From contig CP102593.1 of the NCBI GenBank assembly GCA_025666215.1, positions 2,307,001 through 2,371,000 on the forward strand: 64,000 nt of DNA, written 5' to 3'. This document shows, one piece after another, positions 26,443 to 33,968 of this stretch (position 1 is its first letter; each line of letters opens with the position of its first letter). A program made the translations under genes and the position numbers. The notes under the pieces are model-generated. The model had not been told where the DNA came from, ran no database searches, and saw nothing but the letters and a program-made list of their open reading frames with translations. Origin of the DNA: Xanthomonas campestris pv. phormiicola. Lineage in GTDB: Bacteria; Pseudomonadota; Gammaproteobacteria; Xanthomonadales; Xanthomonadaceae.

Positions 26443-27864
26443 ATGAGCTACGCCATCGTCTGGTTCCGGCGCGACCTGCGCCTGCACGATCAACCCGCGT
26501 TGTACGCGGCGCTGGCCGCCGGGCACACGCCGGTGCCGGTGTATGTGCACAGTCCCGGCGACGAGGGCGCCTGGGCCGCCGGCGCGGCCTCGCGGAGCTG
26601 GCTGCAGCGCTCGCTGGCCGCGCTCGACGCGCAACTGCAATCGCGCGGATCGCGGCTGATCCTGCGCCAGGGTCCGGCCGAGACCGTGCTGCGCGAGCTG
26701 ATCGCCGAATGCGGCGCGGTGGCGGTGTACTGGAACCGCCGCTACGAACCGGCCACGCAGCCGCGCGATGCCAGGCTCAAGCGCGAACTGCGCGAGCAGG
26801 GCCTGCAGGTGCGCAGCCACAACGGCGCGCTGCTGTTCGAACCCTGGCAACTGGCGACCCAGCAGGGCGGGCCGTACAAGGTGTTCACGCCGTTCTGGCG
26901 CAGCGCGCTGAGCCATTGGCAGGTGCCGGCGCTGCAGCCCGCGCCGAAGACGCTGCCGCCACCGCCGTCGGCGCTGCACAGCCTGCCGCTGGAACAGCTC
27001 GGACTGGCGCCTGCACTGGGCTGGGACCGCGGTTTCTGGGAGGTATGGCGACCGGGTGAAGCGGGCGCGCACGAAGCGCTGGAGGTGTTCGTCGACGGCG
27101 CCCTGCGCGGCTACATCGCCGGTCGCGACCGGCCCGACCAGGTCGGCACCTCGCGGCTGTCGCCGCACCTGCATTTCGGCGAGATCGCGCCGTGGCGGAT
27201 CGTCGCCGCGCTGGAAGAGCAGCGCAGCGCCGCCACCGGTGCGGCGATCGACGGCTACATCCGCCAGCTCGGCTGGCGCGACTTCGCCCATCACCTGCTG
27301 CACCATTTTCCGGCCACGCCCGAGCACAACCTCAATCCGCGCTTCGCCCGGTTCCGCTGGGCCACGCCGGATCCGGCGCAACTGCAGGCCTGGCAGCGCG
27401 GCCGCACCGGCGTGCCGATCGTCGACGCCGGCCTGCGCGAACTGTGGCACACCGGCTGGATGCACAACCGGGTGCGGATGATCGTCGCCAGCTACCTGTG
27501 CAAGCACCTGCGCGTGCATTGGTCCGAAGGGGCGCGCTGGTTCTGGGACACGCTGGTCGATGCCGACCTGGCCAACAACACGCTCGGCTGGCAGTGGGTG
27601 GCGGGGACCGGCGCCGACGCCGCGCCGTACTTCCGCGTGTTCAATCCGGTGACGCAGGCGCAGAAATTCGATCCGCAGGGCCGCTACATCGCGCGCTGGG
27701 TGCCGGAGCTGGCGGCGTTGCCGGTGGCCGAACGCTTCGCGCCGTGGCTGTCGCCGCAGCGCCTGGCCGCCAGCGCGCCGCACTATCCGCGGCAGCCGAT
27801 CGTGGACCTGGCCGCCGGACGCGACGCCGCGCTGGCCGCCTACCGCGAGACCGGCGGCGGCTGA
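26443..27864 (+). CDS. phrB: Deoxyribodipyrimidine photolyase
   Basis: Light-driven repair of cyclobutane pyrimidine dimers. 473 aa: an N-terminal Rossmann-type domain for the antenna chromophore (MSYAIVWFRRDLRLHDQPAL) and a C-terminal helical FAD domain with TSRLSPHLHFGEI, QLGWRDFAHHLL, LWHTGWMHNRVRM and NNTLGWQWVAGTGADAAPYFRVFNP, the class I CPD photolyase signatures. The conserved tryptophans of the FAD electron chain are present. It is monocistronic. Confidence 0.97.
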   Translation: MSYAIVWFRRDLRLHDQPALYAALAAGHTPVPVYVHSPGDEGAWAAGAASRSWLQRSLAALDAQLQSRGSRLILRQGPAETVLRELIAECGAVAVYWNRRYEPATQPRDARLKRELREQGLQVRSHNGALLFEPWQLATQQGGPYKVFTPFWRSALSHWQVPALQPAPKTLPPPPSALHSLPLEQLGLAPALGWDRGFWEVWRPGEAGAHEALEVFVDGALRGYIAGRDRPDQVGTSRLSPHLHFGEIAPWRIVAALEEQRSAATGAAIDGYIRQLGWRDFAHHLLHHFPATPEHNLNPRFARFRWATPDPAQLQAWQRGRTGVPIVDAGLRELWHTGWMHNRVRMIVASYLCKHLRVHWSEGARWFWDTLVDADLANNTLGWQWVAGTGADAAPYFRVFNPVTQAQKFDPQGRYIARWVPELAALPVAERFAPWLSPQRLAASAPHYPRQPIVDLAAGRDAALAAYRETGGG

Positions 27865-27987
27865 CCCGGGCGCACGCGGTGCGCGCGTGCTGCGCTGCGG
27901 CGTGAACCGCGGCAGCGCGTGGCAGGGCGTCGCGATTGACGCCCTTCGCCGCGCCATGATTCACTCCGGCCAGGCACAGGAGCATGC

Positions 27988-29442
27988 ATGGCCACCAGCA
28001 CAGCCCGCCGCAAGCCGCGGCGCGAACCGATGTCGCGTGTGGATACCGCCTGGTTGCGGATGGAGCGGCCGACCAATCCGATGATGATCACCGGCGTGCT
28101 GATGCTCGACGAGGCGCTGTCGCTGTCCCAGTTCAAGCAGTTGGTGCGCAAACGCTTCCTGTCGTTTCCGCGCTTCCAGCAAAAGCCGGTGGACACCGCC
28201 ACCGGCGCCTACTGGCAACACGACGACGACTTCGACCTGGACTGGCACGTGCGCCTGTCGGCCCTGCCCGGACGCGGCGGCAAGAAGGCGCTGGAGCGCT
28301 TCGCCGGGCAGATGGCGTCCACGCCCTTGGACAAGACCAAGCCGCTGTGGCAGTTCCATCTGATCGAACGCTACGAGGGCGGTTCGGCGCTGGTCGCACG
28401 CATCCACCACAGCTACGCCGACGGCATCGCCCTGGTGCAGGTGCTGCTGTCGCTGACCGACATGCAGCGCGTGCCGGAGCCATCGGCGCAGCTCGGCCGC
28501 GCCTGGCTGAAGGACGACGGCAAGGAAGTGGTGCGCCGGGTCGGCGCCATCGACCGCTACCTGAAACTGGGCGGGCGTATGCTCGACAAGGGCCGCGAGA
28601 TGTACCAGGACCCGAACCTGGCGCAGATGCTGGCCAAGGAAGGCGGCCTGATCGGCCGCGAACTGGCCAATGCGCTGCTGCTGTCCGACGATCCGCCGAC
28701 CCTGCTGCGCGGGCGCCTGGGGGTCAGCAAGCGGGTGGCCTGGGCCGCGCCGCTGGACCTGGACGAAGTGAAGGCGGTCGGCCGCGCCTGCGACTGCACG
28801 GTCAACGACGTGCTGATGGCGACGATGGCCGGCGCCCTGCGCGACTACATGCTCGAGCGCGGCGAACAGCTGGACGGGGTGACCCTGCGCGCCACGGTGC
28901 CGGTCAACCTGCGCCCGCTGGAACACGCGCGCAAGCTCGGCAACCATTTCGGGCTGGTGTTCCTGGACCTGCCGGTCGGCGAGGCCAATCCGGTGCGGCG
29001 CGTGCAGCGCGTGGCCGAATCGATGCAGCAACTCAAGCAGTCGCGGCAGGCGATGGTGGTGTTCGGGCTGCTGGCCGCGGTGGGCATGGCGCCGGCGGCG
29101 CTGCAGTCGCTGGCGCTGGACCTGTTCAGCCGCAAGGCGAGCACCGTGGCCACCAACGTGCCGGGGCCGCAGCAGCCGTTGTACCTGGCCGGCAGCCGCG
29201 TGCGCGAGATGATGTTCTGGGTGCCGCAGACCGGTTCGATCGGGGTCGGGGTGTCGATCATGAGCTACAACCATCGGGTGCACTTCGGCCTGATCGGCGA
29301 TGCGCGGCTGATTCCCGACCCGGATGCGGTGATGCGCCGGATCGGCGCCGAATTCGAGAAGCTGCTGTACCTGGCGCTGATGGGCGGCTGGGAACATCCG
29401 CTGCGCGCAGTGGACGCGGACGCGCTGCTGCCGGTTTCCTGA
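27988..29442 (+). CDS. Wax ester synthase / diacylglycerol acyltransferase family protein
   Basis: 484 aa. It has the active-site motif HHSYADG (His140, His141, Asp145, Gly146) of the WS/DGAT family, which uses acyl-CoA to make wax esters or triacylglycerol. The family opening PMSRVDTAWLRMERPTNPMMITGVL and the later PVNLRP and NVPGPQQPLYLAG segments are also present, so both halves of the two-lobed CoA-acyltransferase fold are complete. The ribosome site CAGGAG precedes the ATG. It is alone on its transcript, as far as seen. The true product in this organism is not known. Confidence 0.93.
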   Translation: MATSTARRKPRREPMSRVDTAWLRMERPTNPMMITGVLMLDEALSLSQFKQLVRKRFLSFPRFQQKPVDTATGAYWQHDDDFDLDWHVRLSALPGRGGKKALERFAGQMASTPLDKTKPLWQFHLIERYEGGSALVARIHHSYADGIALVQVLLSLTDMQRVPEPSAQLGRAWLKDDGKEVVRRVGAIDRYLKLGGRMLDKGREMYQDPNLAQMLAKEGGLIGRELANALLLSDDPPTLLRGRLGVSKRVAWAAPLDLDEVKAVGRACDCTVNDVLMATMAGALRDYMLERGEQLDGVTLRATVPVNLRPLEHARKLGNHFGLVFLDLPVGEANPVRRVQRVAESMQQLKQSRQAMVVFGLLAAVGMAPAALQSLALDLFSRKASTVATNVPGPQQPLYLAGSRVREMMFWVPQTGSIGVGVSIMSYNHRVHFGLIGDARLIPDPDAVMRRIGAEFEKLLYLALMGGWEHPLRAVDADALLPVS

Positions 29443-29548
29443 ACAGGGCACATGCAGGCGCGGCGCGATCCGCGCGGCGTTCATGCCCATCTCGCAGGCG
29501 CTTGTTTATGCTTGCGCCCACTTCAATTCAGATGTGGGAGAGAGCGCG

Positions 29549-30247
29549 ATGAAACGCACCGTCATCCAAGGCATGTCCGTGGCGCTGGCCAGCGCGCTGC
29601 TGTTGTCCGCCTGCGCCACCGGCGGTTCCTACGTGCAGCGCGACCAATACGGCAATCCGACCGAGCAGCAGAACAACCGCACCGGCCGCGGCGCGCTGAT
29701 CGGCACCGCGGTCGGCGTGGCCGCCGGCCTGCTCAGCGGCAGCAGCGCCACCGAGCGCCGCCAGCACGCGATGATCGGCGCCGGCATCGGCGCGCTCAGC
29801 GGCGCGGCGATCGGCAACTATCAGGACCGCCAGGAGCGCGCGCTGCGCGAGCGCACCGCCAACACCGGCATCGACGTGCGCCGCGACGGCGACAACATCA
29901 CCCTGAACCTGCCCGACGGCATCACCTTCGACTTCAACCAGTCCACGTTGAAGCCGCAGTTCTATTCGGCGCTCAACGGCGTGGCGCAGACCCTGGGCGA
30001 ATACAACCAGACCATGATCGAAGTGGTCGGGCACACCGACAGCATCGGCAGCGACGCGGTCAACCAGCGCCTGTCCGAACAGCGTGCCGCCTCGGTGGCC
30101 GCGTACCTGACCGCGCAGGGCGTGCAGCGCGAGCGCATCGAGACGCTGGGCGCGGGCAAGAAGTATCCGATCGCCGACAACAGCACCGAGGCCGGTCGCG
30201 CGCAGAACCGTCGGGTCGAGATCCGCGTGGTGCCGCTGCGTTCCTGA
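29549..30247 (+). CDS. OmpA-family glycine-zipper lipoprotein
   Basis: 232 aa, with a lipoprotein signal (lipobox LLSAC, Cys22), a glycine-zipper segment (about 48-92) and a C-terminal OmpA-like peptidoglycan-binding domain (about 115-230) with FDFNQSTLKPQF, EVVGHTDSIGSDAVNQRLSEQRA and AQNRRVEIRV. It resembles YiaD and should tie the outer membrane to peptidoglycan. The ribosome site GGGAGAGAG precedes the ATG; the frame is open from 29483 but the lipobox fixes the start. A terminator follows. Confidence 0.93.
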   Translation: MKRTVIQGMSVALASALLLSACATGGSYVQRDQYGNPTEQQNNRTGRGALIGTAVGVAAGLLSGSSATERRQHAMIGAGIGALSGAAIGNYQDRQERALRERTANTGIDVRRDGDNITLNLPDGITFDFNQSTLKPQFYSALNGVAQTLGEYNQTMIEVVGHTDSIGSDAVNQRLSEQRAASVAAYLTAQGVQRERIETLGAGKKYPIADNSTEAGRAQNRRVEIRVVPLRS

Positions 30248-30273
30248 GCGGCGTCCACCCAGGCGGACATGCG

Positions 30274-30299
30274 AACGGGCCGCGGATGCGGCCCGTTTC
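30274..30299 (+). terminator. Rho-independent terminator
   Basis: AACGGGCCGC (30274-30283), loop GGAT, GCGGCCCGTT (30288-30297), then a short T-run. It ends the OmpA-family lipoprotein gene. Confidence 0.85.
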
Positions 30300-30389
30300 G
30301 CGTTGTGGCGCCACCTGCGCGCCGGCGTGCCGCGAGGTCGCCATGCGCAGGGCCGCAGCCAGTGGCCGCGGCCGTGTGCGCCGGCCCGC

Positions 30390-31475
30390 TCAGACCAGCG
30401 CTTCTTCCTCCAGCTCCGGCGCCGGCGCCGCCGCTTCCAGCAACGGCAGCTCGGCCAACTGCGGCAGCGCCAGGCTCTGGGTATTCATCGCCACGCCGCT
30501 GCACAGGGTGAACTCGGCGCCGCTGTCGGCGTGTTGCGCGGCCAGCTTGACCGGGCACTGCGCCAGCATGTAGTTGACGTCGAAGTTGAGCTTGTCGACC
30601 AGGAAATCGACGAAGGCGCGCACCTTCGGCGACAGCATGCGCCCGCCCGGGAACACCGCGTTGAAATCCAGGTCCGGGCCGACCCAGCCGCCGAGCACGC
30701 GGCGTGCCTTGCCGGCCTCGATCAGCGGTTTGATCGTCGCATCGCTGGCCAGCACCAGGCCTTCGCCGCAGACCAGCCCGCCGATCAGCGCGGCCGAGTC
30801 GTTGGCGACCAGGATCGGCTGGATCGCGAAGTCGCCGCTCTGCTTGCCGTTGCGCAGCGGCCAGCTGAGCCGGTTGTTGCCGTTGCGGCCATTGCTCAGC
30901 GCCAGGGTGCGGTGGTGCTGCAGGTCGTCCGGATGCAGCGGCTCGCCGTGGCGCTCGATGTAGTTGGGGCTGGCGAACACCTGGGTGCGGAAGGTGGCCA
31001 GCTTGCGCGCGACCATGGTCGAATCCAGCAGCGCGCCCATGTGCAGGGCCACGTCCACGCCCTCGGCGATCGGATCGACCTTGTCGCTGGTCATGACCAT
31101 TTCCAGCCGCACTTCCGGATGCTGCTTGTGGAATTCGCCCAGGATCGGCGCCACCCAGGAAATGCCGGCGGAGTAGGGCACGCTGAAACGCAGCCAGCCG
31201 CGCGGGCCGGCCTGCAGCTGTCCGACCGCGCTCTCGGCCTCCTCCAGTTCGCGCGCGATGCGTTGGCAATGCTCGTGGTAGACCGCGCCGGCCTCGGTCA
31301 GGCCGAGGCGGCGCGTGGTCCGGTGCAGCAGGCGCGCGCCCAGGCGCGCCTCCAGATCCTGCACCTTTCTGCTGACGGTGGTCTTGGGCAGGCCGAGCGC
31401 ATTGGCCGCGGCGATGAAGCTGCCTTGCTCGACCACCTTGACGAAGATCAGGGTGTCGTTCAGATCGTGGGTCAT
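30390..31475 (-). CDS. LysR-family regulator divergent from the RND operon
   Basis: 361 aa. The N-terminal winged helix-turn-helix (about 5-65: GSFIAAANALGLPKTTVSRKVQDLEARLGARLL) and the effector domain (about 90-298) are typical. It carries an extra tail of about 63 residues (299-361) with two cysteines (307 and 325) and an acidic end, which most LysR proteins lack. Its divergence from an efflux operon mirrors MexT and mexEF-oprN in Pseudomonas, so it probably controls that operon. The ribosome site AGGAA is present. Confidence 0.93.
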   Translation of the reverse strand: MTHDLNDTLIFVKVVEQGSFIAAANALGLPKTTVSRKVQDLEARLGARLLHRTTRRLGLTEAGAVYHEHCQRIARELEEAESAVGQLQAGPRGWLRFSVPYSAGISWVAPILGEFHKQHPEVRLEMVMTSDKVDPIAEGVDVALHMGALLDSTMVARKLATFRTQVFASPNYIERHGEPLHPDDLQHHRTLALSNGRNGNNRLSWPLRNGKQSGDFAIQPILVANDSAALIGGLVCGEGLVLASDATIKPLIEAGKARRVLGGWVGPDLDFNAVFPGGRMLSPKVRAFVDFLVDKLNFDVNYMLAQCPVKLAAQHADSGAEFTLCSGVAMNTQSLALPQLAELPLLEAAAPAPELEEEALV

Positions 31476-31521
31476 GGCGGGGTTCCTGAGGGGGTGAAGA
31501 CGATTGGACCGGTGACGGGAC

Positions 31522-31548
31522 GATTATTCCCCTTAATTCGGACTAATC
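31522..31548. promoter_or_regulatory. LysR-type operator candidate
   Basis: In the 351-bp divergent gap between the LysR gene and the efflux operon: GATTA (31522-31526), 17 bp, TAATC (31544-31548), with an inner TTAATTCGGACTAA that fits the T-N11-A rule for LysR sites. The sequence is more AT-rich than its surroundings. The rest of the gap to 31800 holds only doubtful short frames. Confidence 0.5.
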
Positions 31549-31801
31549 AAGTGCGGCTTTGACGCCTAATTTGTAAGCATTCGCCGCCACCCAGGCCATT
31601 TTCTTATGTCGTTGCGCATTCTGTTCCAGTTTCTCGCTGGCGTCCGTCGCCCGAATCGACTCGATGGTACGCCCATCGATGCGCTGGAAACCGGTTACCT
31701 CAAGGCATTTCGCGAATTCACCCCGCCGCCGCGCAGCCAGGCAGGCAGCTCGATGCAGCTGGGCCAACGCGGCAGCGGTCGACTCGGTCGGATCGCGATT
31801 G

Positions 31802-31836
31802 TCCCGTTTGCGGGAGTAAAAGTCCCGTGAGCGGGA
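31802..31836. promoter_or_regulatory. Twin dyads TCCCG-N4-CGGGA over the operon start
   Basis: Two 14-bp dyads, TCCCGTTTGCGGGA (31802-31815) and TCCCGTGAGCGGGA (31823-31836), repeat with a 21-bp period, two helical turns. The second covers the GTG start of the first efflux-operon gene (31827), and the sequence between includes its ribosome site (GGGAG). This may be a repressor operator or a translational hairpin pair. Confidence 0.55.
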
Positions 31837-32600
31837 CGCTGGACCCGGAGGTGCTGGTGCTCGGCGGCACCGGCAACATCGGTCTGGGCGTGGTCCGCGC
31901 CTTGCTCGAAGCCGGCAGCCCGGTGTTGGCGGTGGCGCGCGACCGTGGCCGGCTGCGCGCCTTGCGCGATCGCTACAGCGACGAACCGGCGCTGGACGTG
32001 CTGCAGGGTTCGGTGTCCAACGATGCCACCGCCGCTGCCCTGGCGGCGGCCGTGGCGCAGCGGCCGCGGCCGCTGGCCGGGGTGGTCGCCAGCCTCGGCA
32101 GCCCGCTGCGCTGCGGGCGCTTGCTGGACCAGCCGGTGGCCGCGCTGCGCCGGCGCATGGAAGCCGATCTGCTGCCGCATCTGGCCGCCGCGCGGCACCT
32201 GCTGCCGCTGCTGGCGCAGGCCGAGCGCGGCGGCCGCTACCTCCTGCTCGGCAGCCCGTGCGCGTTGCGCGCCTGGGCCGGGCATGGCGAAAGCTCGGTG
32301 GCCGCGGCCTCGATCCGCATGCTCGCCCAGGTCCTGCACGAAGAAGCCAAGCCGCTGGGCGTGCGCGTGCAGCTGCTGGCGCTGACCCATCCGGTCTGCC
32401 GCAGCGAAGCCGGCGCGGACGACTGCCCGGAATGGTTCACCACGCTCAGCGTGGGCCGCGCCGCGGTGGCGCTGCTCGCCGACGCCGGCGTGCCCGGCAA
32501 GGCCATCGTCGACATCGACAAACGCCACTACGCGCATCCACGCACCTCGTTGATGACCGCAACGCATTTTTCTCCTTCCACTCACGAGGTTTCTCCATGA
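31827..32600 (+). CDS. Atypical SDR-family protein leading the RND operon
   Basis: 257 aa with a Rossmann-fold NAD(P) motif (VLGGTGNIGLGVVRALLEAG) followed by ARDRGRL, suggesting NADP. Where classical SDR enzymes have Tyr-x-x-x-Lys this protein has SSVAAAS, so the catalytic pair is missing and it may bind a cofactor without classical activity. The start is GTG with the ribosome site GGGAG. Its stop overlaps the next start (ATGA, 32597-32600), so it is coupled to the efflux adaptor gene. Pseudomonas mexEF-oprN is likewise linked to an oxidoreductase gene (mexS), but that is a different family. Confidence 0.85.
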   Translation: MSGTLDPEVLVLGGTGNIGLGVVRALLEAGSPVLAVARDRGRLRALRDRYSDEPALDVLQGSVSNDATAAALAAAVAQRPRPLAGVVASLGSPLRCGRLLDQPVAALRRRMEADLLPHLAAARHLLPLLAQAERGGRYLLLGSPCALRAWAGHGESSVAAASIRMLAQVLHEEAKPLGVRVQLLALTHPVCRSEAGADDCPEWFTTLSVGRAAVALLADAGVPGKAIVDIDKRHYAHPRTSLMTATHFSPSTHEVSP

Positions 32601-33805
32601 ACCCGATTCCGATGTCGTTCCATTCCCCAGCGCGGGCCTTGCGCCCGCTGGCGATCGCGCTGCTGGCCGCGGCCCTGGCCGCCTGCGGCGGCAAGGCCGA
32701 ACAGCAGGGCGCGCCGCCGCCGCCGTCGGTCGGCGTCGCGCCGGCGCTGCAGAAAGAAGTCAGCCAGTGGGACGAGTTCAGCGGCCGCGTCGAGGCGGTC
32801 GAACACGTCGACCTGCGCCCGCGCGTGTCCGGCTACATCGACAAGGTCAACTACGTCGAAGGCCAGGAAGTGAAGAAGGGCGATGTGCTGTTCACCATCG
32901 ACGCGCGCAGCTACCGCGCCGAGCTGGCCCGCGCCAACGCCGAACTGGCGCGGGCGCGGACCCAGTCCAGGCTCAGCGGCAGCGAGGCGTCGCGCGCCAA
33001 GAAGCTGTCCGACCAGCAGGCGATCTCCACCGAGACCTGGGAGCAGCGCCACGCCGCCGCCGAACAGGCCGATGCCGACGTGCTCGCCGCGCAGGCCGCG
33101 GTGGACACCGCGCGGCTGAATCTGGAGTGGACCCAGGTCCGCGCGCCGATCGACGGCCACGCCGGCCGCGCCCTGGTCACCGCCGGCAACCTGGTCAGCG
33201 CCGGCGACAGCGCCAGCGTGCTGACCACGCTGGTGTCGCTGGACAAGGTCCACGTGTACTTCGATGCCGACGAAGGCACCTTCCTGCGCTATGCGCAGAT
33301 GGCGCGCAAGGGCGAGCGGCCCAGCGAACGCGATGGGCAGCTGCCGGTGCAGGTCGGCCTGGTCGGCGAGGACGGGTTCCCGCACGCCGGCAAGGTCGAT
33401 TTCCTCGACAACCAGATCACCCGCAGCACCGGCACCATCCGCGTGCGCGCCGTGCTCGACAACGCCGATCGCAGCTTCACCCCGGGCCTGTTCGCCCGCG
33501 TGCGCCTGCTCGGCAGCGGCCGCTTCAACGCGCTGCTGATCGACGACCGGTCGGTGCTGACCGACCAGGACCGCAAGTACGTCTACGTCGTCGACAAGGA
33601 CGGCAAGGCGCAGCGCCGCGACGTGCAGCTGGGACGCAGCGCCGAAGGCCTGCGCATCGTGCTCGGCGGGCTCAACGCCGGCGACCGGGTCATCGTCGAC
33701 GGGGTGCAGAAAGTGTTCATGCCCGGCATGCCGGTGCAGGCCAAGCCCGTGGCCCTGGCCACCACTTCGCCGGCCGCCGCACGCAAGGCCGTCGCGCTCG
33801 ACTGA
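32597..33805 (+). CDS. RND efflux periplasmic adaptor (MexE-like)
   Basis: Membrane fusion protein linking the inner-membrane pump to the outer-membrane channel. 402 aa with a lipobox (LAAC, Cys30), the lipoyl half-motifs (EHVDLRPRVSGYIDKVNYVEGQEVKKGDVLFTID and WTQVRAPIDGHAGRA), an alpha-hairpin between them (about 105-165) and a beta-barrel domain. The FTPGLFARVRL and membrane-proximal parts match the MexE/AcrA family. It overlaps the SDR gene by four bases and is followed by a 163-bp gap with a strong hairpin before the pump gene. Confidence 0.95.
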   Translation: MNPIPMSFHSPARALRPLAIALLAAALAACGGKAEQQGAPPPPSVGVAPALQKEVSQWDEFSGRVEAVEHVDLRPRVSGYIDKVNYVEGQEVKKGDVLFTIDARSYRAELARANAELARARTQSRLSGSEASRAKKLSDQQAISTETWEQRHAAAEQADADVLAAQAAVDTARLNLEWTQVRAPIDGHAGRALVTAGNLVSAGDSASVLTTLVSLDKVHVYFDADEGTFLRYAQMARKGERPSERDGQLPVQVGLVGEDGFPHAGKVDFLDNQITRSTGTIRVRAVLDNADRSFTPGLFARVRLLGSGRFNALLIDDRSVLTDQDRKYVYVVDKDGKAQRRDVQLGRSAEGLRIVLGGLNAGDRVIVDGVQKVFMPGMPVQAKPVALATTSPAAARKAVALD

Positions 33806-33876
33806 GTCGCCTCCGACTGACGCCGGAGGCGCGCACAGCGTCGTAGACCGGCCGCGCTGGCGGCCGGTGCTTGCCG

Positions 33877-33900
33877 GCCGGGCCACCGTCGTGGCCCGGC
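33877..33900 (+). other. Intra-operon hairpin between adaptor and pump genes
   Basis: Perfect 10-bp stem GCCGGGCCAC (33877-33886), loop CGTC, GTGGCCCGGC (33891-33900), in the 163-bp gap between the adaptor and pump genes. No T-run follows, so it may set mRNA processing or partial termination within the operon. Confidence 0.5.
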
Positions 33901-33968
33901 GTCGCCGCCGCTTTGCCCGCATTCCTGTTCGGCCATCCGTTTCATCTTAGTTTCCAGGACCACCACCC

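Noticed and set aside
31543..31830. Short frames of 74 aa on both strands in the LysR/efflux gap
   Set aside because: They overlap each other and the operator-like sites and show no family signature; the minus-strand one is slightly more protein-like but not enough to call.
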